This document shows, in pieces, positions 53,568 through 64,000 of a stretch of DNA of 64,000 bases. The stretch comes from Oasisia sp. SBJ-2009 (taxonomy: Eukaryota > Annelida > Polychaeta > Sabellida > Siboglinidae), in contig OZ024867.1 of NCBI GenBank assembly GCA_964017155.1, positions 13,185,202-13,249,201 of the forward strand, read 5' to 3'. Positions within the stretch are counted from its first letter, which is position 1, and every line of letters begins with the position of its first letter. The position numbers and the translations under genes were made by a program. The notes beneath the pieces were generated by a model. The model was not told where the DNA came from, made no database searches, and saw nothing but the letters and a program-made list of their open reading frames with translations.

Positions 53568-55175
53568 ACCATTGTTTTGTTTATAATATAACATTTTGTT
53601 CACAGGTTACCGAACCCCAGCCATCAATTTTGACAACAGGACTACTTTCAGGGATGATGACAGTGCGCCGGAGACAGCAGGTGACATCATAACTGTCATA
53701 ACTCGGTTCAGCGTGCTGTCAACACTTGTCAACGGCCTGAGATGTTTGGAGTGTGGCGCTGCGTATTTGGTGATCCGTGTCGCTGACCACCGACTTGGCC
53801 TCGTCGCTGCAATGGAGACTGTGTGCACAGAGTGTGACACAGTGTTCAACTCCACCCTGACGTCCGACCGCATCGATGGGTCATCTTCAGGGAACGTGCC
53901 CTTCGTCGTCGTGCGCCAGGCAGTAGCTGCCTCGATGGACATGGGGGTTGGCCATGCCGGGTTGGTAAATTTGTGTCGATTTCTCAATATTTATCCACTG
54001 ACACAAACATCGTACAGAAAGCACACGCACGTCATCTGTGAAGCAAATAAGATCGTTGTGACACGGACGCTAGATGATGCTGCCTCCGTTGTCCGCCATG
54101 TCTACCGGGACATTGACTCATCAATCGAACATGAAGACACCATCAACTTGACCGTCAACTACAATGGGTTTTGGATGACTCGTGGTCACAAGTCGCAGTA
54201 TGAGATTGGATGGGTCATTACGGAGATCACTGGCCTGGCGATCGACCTCCATGTGATGTCCTTATACTGCCAGCGGTGTACTTATGCTAGCACCCGAAAC
54301 GGCGGCAGGCACACTGCAACCTTCCAGGAATGGTATGTGACGCATGAGCCCAAGTGCAACCAGAACTATGAGGGGACCTTCACCCGCCTCGCCAACATGC
54401 AAGTGTACGGCGACGTGGAGCTGCAGAAGGAGGAGTGTGTGAACCACATCGCCAAACACCTCAACACTGCCCTGCGTAAGTTGGCATCATCTGGGAAGAA
54501 GGTTGGGGTCACACTTGGAGGCCATGGGTTTGGAAAGTTGACTGGGAAGAAGATAGAGATACTAAGCCGATATTACCGAATGTCAACGGCATGCAACATG
54601 CAATAGTGGCATCGTTCGACCACTGCTCGTCTACGGATGAGATACCCCAGCACGATCGATGTCCGGTGGGAGCTCGCAGCTGGTGCTTTTATCAGAAAAC
54701 ACTCGCCACCGGACAGGAGTCAGGTCCACACCGGACGAATGTGGGCACGCCACTTGCGCCCGATGTTGCGGAGAATGTGAAGGAGGTGTACACACGACTG
54801 GCCCACGTCGACCTCGTTAAGCGGTGCACACTGGGCAAGACGCAGAATGCGAACGAAAACCTCCGTTCTGTTGTGTGGAGTAAATGCCCCAAGACGACTT
54901 TCGTTGGCCTTGAGCGCGTTGTCTCCGCCACCTGCAGTGCTGTGTCACAGTTCAACGCTGGCATCAAGGTGACAATGAAGAACCTGTGTGAAGTGATGCA
55001 GGTGCCATCAGGTGCCCACTTGTTGGCATCTGCAGAGAAAGCCGACCGACGGCGCCTGAAGCAGGCGAAGCGTCAGACATTGGCCGCCTCAAAGGAGGCC
55101 AGGCAAGCCCGCTTCGTTGCCCGCACACAGGCAGCAGCAGCTACATCAACAGACTATGCTGCAGGGGAGTTTTAG
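52446..55175 (+). pseudogene. Mutator-like transposase-domain gene, broken
   Basis: A likely start at 52446 reads MRRKARYFFREGSQAQLTAT and a stop. An acidic stretch GSDSESDANDNDSRYC near 52560-52600 ends at TCGCAG before GTATTA, a possible donor. The main frame runs from about 53606 (acceptor TTGTTCACAG) to 54606 and continues in another frame 54591-55175. It shows RCLECGAAYL and a CTECDTVF zinc pair, YNGFWMTRGHKSQYE, CQRCTY, HEPKCNQNYEG, YGDVELQKEECVNH, GKKVGVTLGGHGFGKLT and STDEIPQHDRCPVGARSWCF. This is the order of the animal Mutator-like transposase domain. The usual D of DGxWxxRGH is N, the GDGD segment after NYxG is deleted in frame, and a frameshift lies at 54595-54605. The two proposed exons do not join in phase, so the 5' part is tentative. 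Confidence 0.72.
53507..53564. repeat. (TA)n microsatellite
   Basis: TA tract about 40 bases before the Mutator-like acceptor. Confidence 0.96.
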
Positions 55176-56565
55176 GTCACTGATGAACAACAGTATGACA
55201 TTCAAACACATTTCATAATTACACAATGAGCAATCTTCTACTCACTTCAACATTTCAACCACCATCGGCGGCTTTCTCCAGGAACTGTATGGTCACCGCT
55301 TGCTAGATGGCGTGGCGAGCAGTGAACATTCAGATCCTGAAGAAGGCCGCAGGTGGTGGTTTAAACGTTGGCGTGAGTAGAACATTGCTAGTTGTGTAAT
55401 TATGAAATTTGTTTGAATAATTTACTTTCAACTTGATGAACACGAATAGTATGACAGTAGTAATGTTTACCAAAATATACACTTATTTATCTTAATAACT
55501 GTTGTGAAGTGTGATACATATAAAAATAACGTACAACTACTATAATATAGTGGTTGTATTTTATGTATTATTTATTGCTTTATATGTAATATATTATATT
55601 ACATAAAAAGCAATAAGGTTTTGTAAACATGACTGTAAACACGAAGGGTTGTATCAATACTTTGCGTTTGTATGATATGATTGATTTCAACAATATGGTG
55701 TTTATGTTTAAGGTTAACAACAATTTGTTTCCACATCATAATAGTCACTTGAGAGTTCAAAATAAAATCAAGTATAATGGTATATAAAGTGACGTTAATT
55801 AATGTTAAAGCCCCAAGTTGTGGAATCAATTACAGCCATATCTGCAGACAAGCAGTACGATTTATCGGTTTAAAAATAATTTCACAACAAATATTCTACA
55901 ACAGTATGAACGTTTGTTGTAACATTGATAATAATAACAATGATCAGTACGTTTCATTACTTATATTCAATATTGGATCGTGTATAAATAATATATACCC
56001 GAAATATATGGCAAAATGTGTATAATATTCCAGTCAACTTTGTGTTTATGTAATATAAAATTCGGTTTAGAAATTTATTATGGAATGCGAATAACTATTA
56101 AGTGTTTAACTTGTTGCATTTAGTTTGAACATACATATATATTGTTTTCATTATGGTATAGTGATTCCGCATGCACAACAATTATTTGCTGTATGTAGAT
56201 TCATTCATTGTATATTGTTTGTTGTTTTTGGGGTAAAATCAGTTATATTCAATTTGTACCAGCTTTATTTTCCTATTACTAATTAATGCATTACATTGAC
56301 ATTGATTTTCACACATCATTCATTTGAAACAAATCTCACGACAGCCATGCATATTAAAATGACCAAGTACCACGTACTTTCTCTTCAAAGTGTACATAGC
56401 TATTTATGTTATTATATTTTAATTTCAAATAATAAATACGGAATTGAAACAACTGCATCTAGTTTGAGCAAAATAGTTACGAATACGTGTTTTCTCCAGG
56501 GATACAATATAAACACAAACAGAACCACGTTGAACCATTGTCATTGTCACGTGTACCCGCCCGCT

Positions 56566-56665
56566 CTCTAGCACGCCCGCCCGCCCGCCCGCCCGCCCGC
56601 CCGCCCGTCCGCCCGCCCGCCCGCCCGCCCGCCCGCCTGCCGGTCCGCCCGCCTGCCCGCCCATG
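56566..56665. repeat. (CCCG)n tetranucleotide repeat
   Basis: About 25 copies of CCGC/CCCG with a few T interruptions. Confidence 0.96.
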
Positions 56666-59634
56666 TTTGGTACATATAAAACAACAGTTAATTTGTTATC
56701 ACAATTCATTCATTCACCAAAAAATACAGCACTAATACATGGTATGTCAAATGCTGGTTAGTTCGAAAACATTAAACCCATTTATTAGGGTTTCAAATTA
56801 TACCTTTACCCGAGTAGACATTACCTATTGCAAATGTGTGCCTAACACTTCGTACCCATGGGCAAATTGTTCAATAGCCTGAAAGAATTGTTACACAACA
56901 ACATCTTGGAAATTAACTTAAAATTGGAAAGTTTACTCATAACGCACGCATTATAGGTATTACCGAAACATGCTGTAAATAGCATATTTTTACAGCAGCA
57001 GATCATAAATGGATGTTTTATTAAACATATTTCTCTTAGCAAGTTGGCATACAAGTATAACATTAGCTTGAATACCAGACTCATCTGACAACTTTGTATC
57101 TATGACATGTCCATAATATTTACAATGTGGCAAAGTTTAACTGGTTAAATCCTGAAGTATTTTTCTTAGATAGATTTGACTTTCTAGATACAAAGTATAT
57201 ATATGTATATATACTATATACATATAATGTGTACACAATAAATAACACTAATAAAAAACTACAGTAAGTTAACTATATTGATTTTTGTATCAGTGTTATG
57301 TAAAAAAAAAAAAACTTTGTTGGTGGTTACAACTCACATAAATGTGATTAAGCTAGTCAGGATCCTCGCCATGTACAATCGCTATATGTTAACTCACATA
57401 TATGAAAATTACCGGCTGAGTGGTGGAAACTGTTATTTTATATAGTTAGTCTTTGCATAATAATCTAAGTGTGGCTGAATGCTTCCTACATTATTCGATA
57501 TGTTGTTTCATTTAATAGCTCTTAGTAAAGTATAACATGTATGTTACAACATGAATACCAAATACTTGTTTTGTTGAATTTTATTAAATGTATCATCACA
57601 TAATAAATCGTACATGTCAGAGCCATGTTAATTGTCATTTTGTTTCTTATATAGGTAGATGTGGAAGCAAAATGCCAGGAAGCAGTACTATTAATGATTA
57701 GAGAGAGTGAACTCACACAGTAATGCCATTGATACCCAAGCCAAAGTATTTCACCAAAGAATGCCGAACCTGTATTACAGTGTCGAGAGAGGTTGACTGA
57801 AGGTTCATACCGTATTTGCCAGACCATGGAACCCACCATTCTCTCGGGAACTGCAAACTTAGTCAAACATCACCATATTCGCACGTCAAGCAACCTGCAT
57901 TCTATATTGGTCTGTAGTCAGTCTGGGTAACTGACTGGTCTGGGAGTCAGTGCAGACACTATCGGAACTGGGGAGTCTGTCACGGATGCAACACACAACT
58001 GACATCACAACTTGATATCACGTAACGTTTAATCTGCAGTATCTTGCGCAGCCCATGGTTGTGGAATCTTATCCGGGATCTTGTGCAGTATAGCTTATTA
58101 ACTTGTGGTGCTGAGCACACTAGTTCACTGTTCAGTTTACTGACCAGTGTAGAAAGCACACATTCAAATTCAGTAAACAAAAACACGCATCATGGTATTA
58201 GAGTTGTCAGTATGCCATAATCTCTAAATATACAGCTGTATATCATATAATGTATGTATGACCTAATGCATTCCACAAGAAAGGCAGCAATAAATGTTTG
58301 GCTACAGCAGCATCTACATGTTGATACCTAAGCAGGCTTGTAATTTACCAGGTGTGTCATTACATGAAACTAAAATTCCCCTGGTATATTAATTATGGTG
58401 ATGCCTCATATTAGATATTATTATATAATTATTTGAATACTCCCAAGCATAGCGCATTCATATTTTCTGTTTTATTTTCAACATACAAATTTGTGTCAGG
58501 GTCTGTCATGTAATAACTACTACATATATTATATTTGACATTTTGTGGTTCAGCTGGACGTTGTATCCATGTCAAAGTGAATGTTGGAAATGACAAAATA
58601 AGGTGTTATTGAGATGCCAACAGTATATTTCCTTAACAAAATATTCAAACACACTATGCATGTCTATCTTCTTCAAAATGACTAATTGATTTTATAAATT
58701 TATTTCTGAGTCATCGTTGTATTCTGAAAACTTCTTAAGGTGTATGGAAAAACATTATCCTAGTTTTCAATGTCTAATATATTATTGTGAAAACAAATGT
58801 GAATTTAAAAATGGGCATATTGAAATGTGTTGAAAATGTATCATTGTTGATTGTTAAAATGTTAATTCACATGGATTGACCACATGGATTGACCACATGG
58901 ATTGACCACACGTGGGCCTTCTGCAGACTACGTATCCTCCATGCATTTGCCCGACCCAAGTGATTGCCTTAATCTTAGCCATAGTCCTGGCTCTGCCATA
59001 TAGGCCCGTAAACATTTTTAGGTAAACGCAGTTTTTCTTTTGATATGTCTTCCACATACCATGTCTTTCAACAATCGATATAGGTGCTTTTTGAAAATCC
59101 GTGGCATAAGGTCACTGAGCGTGAAATCCAAAATGGCCGCCGCTGAGTCGGTTTTCATCTGGAACTTTGGATCTAGAAGGGCTAGACAGGCAAACTTGGT
59201 ATTAATTTCGCCTCAAATTGACAATCCCGACAAGTCTGACCTATCCGTTTTACGATTTGACGCCATATTGGATGAGAAATCCAACATGGCCGCTCATCCA
59301 AGACGGTTATCGACTGTAGAAACATGATTGTCCATAACTTGCGATGGCGAGGTAGTAAAAGGTGGGTTTTGATGAGTCTCTTAACAATTACGAGGATCTC
59401 CAATATCAAATACACATGATTCGTGACCTTTCAACTTCACCATATAGGTCACAGGTCAAGTTAGTGGGATCAAATGGATGTTTGTAACCATATCTGGTTT
59501 CTAGACGGTATAAATTTGGCACATACATAAACTAGAAATCTTTTCTCTGTGGCTATCTTCACAGTTCTGGTAAGATAAAGTAAAATTGATGACACTAAAA
59601 TATCTTTTTAAGATTATAGCGAAGAGCTATATCA

Positions 59635-59647
59635 AGGTCAAAGGTCA
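59635..59647 (+). promoter_or_regulatory. DR1-type AGGTCA direct repeat
   Basis: AGGTCA A AGGTCA is a perfect DR1 half-site pair of the kind bound by HNF4/RXR nuclear receptors. There is no neighbouring promoter to support function and it may belong to an old repeat. Confidence 0.2.
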
Positions 59648-59850
59648 AATATGACTAAATATGCACAAATCATGTCCATCTTTTAATATAGACAAAAACG
59701 AATTGAAAAAGATGATCAATTCATGATATGTGTCATCCATCACAGTTTATTTGTTCACATTGTTGTAACCTTCCAAGTAATTTATAACAATAAGCAATTG
59801 TAATTTATATCTAGTAAACTTGACCTTGCACCATATAGGCCTACAGTTAG

Positions 59851-62800
59851 TTAACTTCGATTTTGACAGTTTACCCCTTGTGATTTGTAGCAATGTTTGA
59901 CACACATCACCTCAGATTTTCTGCACGGGCACCGCATGGTTTTGCATCTTCCACTACATTTCCACATGGACAGCATATTAGTGGGAAGAGGGTTCAGACA
60001 TATAAGCGGTTTGAGGGTGCCCCCATCACTTTCCCACCCGTGCTGGCAGCAATCTAGGCGACTTCCTTCACTTGTAATAACCCCACGAATCACGAAATAT
60101 GCTCTGGTAATGTGACCACGTACAACACTTGATGTAGGGGGCATCTTTGTCATGGGAGTGGGAGCAGAGGCATTCGTGTGGACCTCGAGACGCAACTGAT
60201 CAAAAGTCTTTGCTGACGGCTTAGATCTGAACGAGGTACTTTTCTACTTGCGAGATCTCCGTTTCCGGCAGCTCTGCTCTCTCGGCAAACTCTGTCAGAC
60301 AGACTGTCGGGTTGCATTGCATCGCTGCTAGCTTGGTGCCAATTTTGCTGGTCACATCGTCTCCAGTGAGTACGTGAGCCTTCACTTTGACACGACAGAG
60401 AGGCTCGCCCATTCGTTCAGCCATGCGATGCAGAGGAAGGAGCCGTCTCTTTTCACCTGTCCCGAACTCTACCCAGAGCTCTTTCAGTCCATCACGTATT
60501 AGCATGTGGATGAAGTAGTAGGCGTGTTACTGTATCTGTATCTGTATCATTTGACAGAACGACTAAGCGTTGACAGCCATGATCGACTGCCCATATGGCA
60601 TGAGGCACGATCCTTTCATCTGCCTCTTCCAACCATCCCGCAAGTTCTGGTATAACAACTGGCTCTGTCCTCTCTGCTCTGTGTAGGAGAGCTGGAACTT
60701 GTTCCTCGTTTACTACCATGCCACTCAACACAACCGATACAGAAAGCCTGTGAGCAGCCACTACTTTCCGAACAAGTTGCAACAATCGGATCTTGTTTTC
60801 CGATGATACCCAACATTTTTCGATCTGCTGTGGGGTGGAAGTGGATTCATCCAGGACAAATTAAGAGCTCTACTGGTCCAACATTGCACGCTCGGCGAAT
60901 CCTCTGTCCCTCTTTCAACGACTCAGCAATATAGCTATCGCAAATGACATGGAGGGTTTCACATGACGAATATACAGCTAAACTGGCGGACAGCATATTT
61001 GTTACAACTACACCGAAACTACCAAAGTACGATAAGTTGGGGTACTGCCTGACCTTTGACATAAAATCAAGCAGGGTCACGGTTTTCAACCCATCATGAG
61101 GTAAGTCTCCAAACCCAACACTAACATCACATGTGAGAAACATCTCCAATTGAACCATAAGCTTGCTCTTATCGGGTGTGGCAGAAGTGAAATCGCCCTC
61201 AAAAAGAGGGCTGGTGGGGAGGAGATCATGTGAGAAAACTTCTTCGAGAGGCATTCCGCGTTCCCGGACGATCTCGATATCCCGCTGGGCAGCTGCGAGT
61301 ACTTTGGATGTGGTGACGTAGGATGCTGCATTACATGTTGGGTCCACGACAGTGTCAAACTTTGGCAGGTTACGCTTGGGAATTGTCACTGCAAGCTTCT
61401 TTGTTTTCAAAAGAAGCCTTTCTCGTCTGTACTGGTTGTATGCCTTCTCTCCATTCTCGAACACCGTCAAAAGTCTCATCTTTACTTCGTCATTGACAAC
61501 TTGCCCCAGGATCTCATGGAAGATCAGCTCCCACTCCACCACCACTGCCGAGTTTCGTGTCTGGCCGACAATGCCTCCCTGACTCTTTGATACCCTCTGG
61601 ATGGATTGCTCTAACTTCATATCTGGTGCCACAGAGTTGAAACTACCCATCCGATCTCGTACCACAAATTCGGACATCATGAACCGCCGATAGAGTTTTG
61701 GGTGATCCGCCTCTAGCACCTTAATCTTTTCCAAGTAGTATGAGCCGTAGTGCAGATAATTGACTGCATCGAATTCCTGAAAAATAGCCATGGAGGATTG
61801 CACGCATGAGACATGCAGTGGCCACTGTCCCTCACGATCTGAGGTGGTGAAACACTTGAGTAGATCTACCATTCTCTTTATGTTCAGGTTGAATGCAGCC
61901 ATCTCAGACTTGGCTTGGCACTCAATCAGGAATGTATTGTACTTGAAAAGCAAGGGCTGTACAAGTGCAAGCACCTGCGGGAATTTCTTGCGTGCACCTT
62001 CAGCATTCTTCTCCCCCAGAAGCACCCACAGCTGCATCAGATCATCAGTGAGTTGAATGTCATTGGCGAGGAAGAATGCCTCCCAACTGAGAGCATCAAT
62101 CATCTCGCAAATCATTAGCATGCCTTGCATCGACCTGTAATAATGACTTCCTGTGAGAACTGAACTCAGGGTTCGCTTCCCGAAGACCTCAGCCTCGATT
62201 AGGGCATCGTCCATGCCACTACCACTGATGTTCCGACCTACACAACATAGTAGAACCTTCGAGTAATGAAACCCTCCAAGCATGCCATAGATGTCCAGAA
62301 ATGTGTCTGGCTCTGACATGAGAATATCTGCAACCGTGTGAAACACGCCTTCATCACAGAACACGGGCATCGTCGTCTGAGACAGTTGCTTGCGGACACT
62401 CTGTAAATTGACGAGAGCTTTCCTCACAGTGGCATAATCTGTTACAGTGGGTGGGATGACTAGCAGGAACCCAACACGCATCAAAGGCACATTTGCTGTA
62501 GTAATGAGGGCATGAATGCCGCCCCACGGAGGTAAACCTCCATGAGGTACATCAGGTAGGCCAACACGAATCAAGGAAATCAAGTGCTCAGTGTTGCGCG
62601 CTTTATCGAGCACTGAATGACAGATGGACAAATGTGTGTCCTCTGTCGTCTTGAAGTGATGAGGCAGCGATGGTCTCACTACAGGTATGGGGTGACGTGG
62701 AACCTGTTCGCAAGGCAATTTGTCCTGCACGAAGCAGGTTGATTTTGAGAGGCCGGTACTCGACACTGAGGGTTTACTGCTCGGGGCAGTCAGCGCCTCC

Positions 62801-63400
62801 TGGAAGAGCACGGTAACTGTATCATGGGAACTCTCTTATCGACAGCGATGACATGTCTGCGAAATCCGCATTGTCAATGGCAGCAATTGTAAAAGCATCT
62901 TTTCTGAAAGTACTAGGGATCGGTGTGCCATTTGATTTTGAGGATTCAATAGCATAGGCAGCCAGCAGACGTCTGGGTCGTCTCACATCTGTATAACTTA
63001 TTGTTACACCAATGCGATTTGTGGATGTCAGTAATTCACGACTGCGACCCTTGGCATACTGATGCTGGGCTAGCATGACATGTAAAGGTGCTTTCTTAGC
63101 GCCATGGTGCTTTTCATAATACATGATTTGGAAGAGACAGTACAGCTGACACTGTTGGTTCTTTACTGCCCACTCTATTCGTTGAGAACTAGACCCATGA
63201 TCTGCATCCTCTGTATCATCTACACCATCTGCCTCACCACCAGCATCATCACCTGACATTTGTAACATCTCTATATTTAGCATACGATTTTTTGTTATGC
63301 CAAACAGAGCTGCAAAAATGTGAGGAATGATTCGGGCATAGTGGTATTCTCCCAAGATTCCCTTAACTCCGTGCCATCACAACATTTATCCTCCAACTTG
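59851..63400 (-). pseudogene. Multidomain transposon-type gene with PIN/FEN-like region and Cys-rich tail
   Basis: About 1,150 codons in five or six frames. From the N-terminus: MPESFLTF and ALFGITKNRML (63400-63280, one frame change); NRIGVTISYTDV and FTIAAIDNADF (to 62822); a one-base shift; then a 654-codon frame with HDTVTVLFQ, PVFCDEGVF (about 62350-62370), LGGFHYSK (about 62260-62280), DREGQWPLH, FNSVAPDMKLEQSIQ and GGIVGQTRN. Another shift near 60845 leads to LDESTSTPQQIEK, LSGMVVNEEQVPALLH, LEEADERIVPHAIWAVDHG and VVLSNDTD. A third shift gives ELWVEFGTGEKRRLLPLH and LTGDDVTSKIGTK. A fourth gives MPPTSSVVRGHI and CKCSGRCKTMRCPCRKSEVMC. The EEAD...SNDTD pairing resembles the acidic metal-binding pattern of PIN/FEN nucleases. 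I recall this as a widespread, mostly unnamed family in animals with many repeats. No terminal repeats were identified. Confidence 0.7.
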
Positions 63401-63411
63401 AAGTCCACATG

Positions 63412-63656
63412 CGTGCGTGCGTGCGTGCGTGCGTTCGTTCGTTCGTTCGTTCGTTCGTTCGTTCGTTCGTTCGTTCGTTCGTTCGTTCGTTCGTTCGTTC
63501 GTTCGTTCGTTCGTTCGTTCGTTCGTTCGTTCGTTCGTTCGTTCGTTCGTTCGTTCGTTCGTTCGTTCGTTCGTTCGTTCGTTCGTTCGTTCGTTCGTTC
63601 GTTCGTTCGTTCGTTCGTTCGTTCGTTCGTTCGTTCATTCATTCATTCATTCATTT
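63412..63656. repeat. (GTGC)n(TTCG)n(TTCA)n tetranucleotide tract
   Basis: About 215 bases of TTCG between short GCGT and ATTC runs. It abuts the N-terminal coding end of the 59851-63400 gene, whose frame runs out of the repeat. The long NERT/RSFV frames through it are artefacts. Confidence 0.97.
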
Positions 63657-64000
63657 ATTTTGGCGAGACGAAGACGAATGGGTGGCGATAATACGGTCAT
63701 TCAGAGAGTAAAATGAAAGGTCGGCTTGCTGATTGGAACCGGGCATCCCTTCTTAATAAATATGCAGTTCTATACCCTTTCATAACCCAGATAGATGTAA
63801 GTAGTACTCAATGTTTTGGGTGGCTCATCTTTGGTTCGTTGGACGCAACATCGTGCGATGCGATGAACACGCTTGCAACAACCTAAATGCACTGGCTATT
63901 TGCATAGACGCGATAAGCGACGGCTTTATTCGTATGCGTATGCGCAAAACCTATCGCATCACAGAGCTAACCAAAAAAGCTTTAAAAAGTAAACAACGTG
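63657..64000. other. No gene recognised
   Basis: Right edge of the window. Could hold the 5' end of the multidomain element, but nothing is recognisable. Confidence 0.45.

Larger units (their letters stand above)
55176..59850. other. No gene recognised
   Basis: 4.7 kb of AT-rich sequence with short frames only, for example 57522-57866 (minus), which has no known domain. The 58900-59850 part contains repeated words such as CACCATATAGG near TGACCTT and looks like an old unnamed repeat. Confidence 0.5.

Noticed and set aside
57522..57866. 114-codon minus-strand frame
   Set aside because: No domain, AT-rich composition shift midway, and no splice sites consistent with an exon.
59040..59327. Plus-strand frame containing two AAATGGCCGCC/ACATGGCCGC start-like sites
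   Set aside because: Sequence looks like an old non-coding repeat with shared CACCATATAGG words; no domain seen.
61086..62118. Plus-strand frames within the multidomain gene
   Set aside because: Antisense shadows of the 654-codon minus-strand frame.
63295..63716. Long RSFV / NERT repeat proteins on both strands
   Set aside because: Product of the TTCG tetranucleotide repeat.

Overview
The window is eukaryotic. It has long introns with consensus splice sites, dense (CA)n, (TA)n and compound microsatellites, and a crowd of mobile elements typical of animals. An exon series for F-type lectin (fucolectin/tachylectin-4/pentraxin-1, FTP) and EGF domains, with RTE, L2-like, Penelope-like, Ty3/Gypsy, Harbinger, Kolobok-like and Mutator-like elements, suggests a marine lophotrochozoan, most likely a mollusc. 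No species can be fixed from the sequence. Nothing bacterial was seen, and no rRNA, tRNA or CRISPR array was recognised by eye.

The main host gene reads leftward (minus strand). Ten exons between 38027 and 7551 encode secreted-type domains. In transcription order they are: FTP N-half (37809-38027), FTP C-half (28301-28507), EGF (23234-23350), degenerate EGF (22081-22194), FTP N-half (21345-21563), FTP C-half (20892-21107), FTP N-half (19431-19649), FTP C-half (10667-10876), EGF (9234-9386) and FTP N-half (7551-7775). Nine of the ten acceptors and all ten donors fit, and every exon is phase 1 at both ends, so modules can be duplicated without frame loss. A short exon at 49337-49403 ends in phase 1 after a hydrophobic start and may be the signal-peptide exon. 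The last FTP N-half has no partner in the window, so the gene probably runs off the left end or is broken there. It is one large gene or a tandem set.

The introns and flanks are filled with mobile elements. 946-5947 is a TTAA-flanked element. 6183-7476 and 25712-26978 are two inverted copies of a THAP-bearing Kolobok-like element. 11205-12785 is a giant palindrome. 14548-17478 is an RTE retrotransposon with one internal stop. 24950-27618 is a decayed transposon gene split by the second Kolobok-like copy. 28611-29119 holds Penelope-like fragments in inverted orientation. 30335-36615 holds two halves of a Harbinger-type transposase around a 3.98-kb TIR element carrying seven copies of a 16-base motif. 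39481-48220 is a Ty3/Gypsy element without integrase, itself split by an L2-like element with a 2A-like peptide.

The right end carries a broken Mutator-like transposase (52446-55175) and a minus-strand multidomain gene at 59851-63400. The latter joins a region with D-x-G-V-F and GGFH motifs, a PIN/FEN-like acidic signature and a Cys-rich tail. The decayed gene at 24950-27618 has the same motif order in its N-terminal half. These two loci, and the 16-base-motif element, are the best candidates for poorly described mobile systems.
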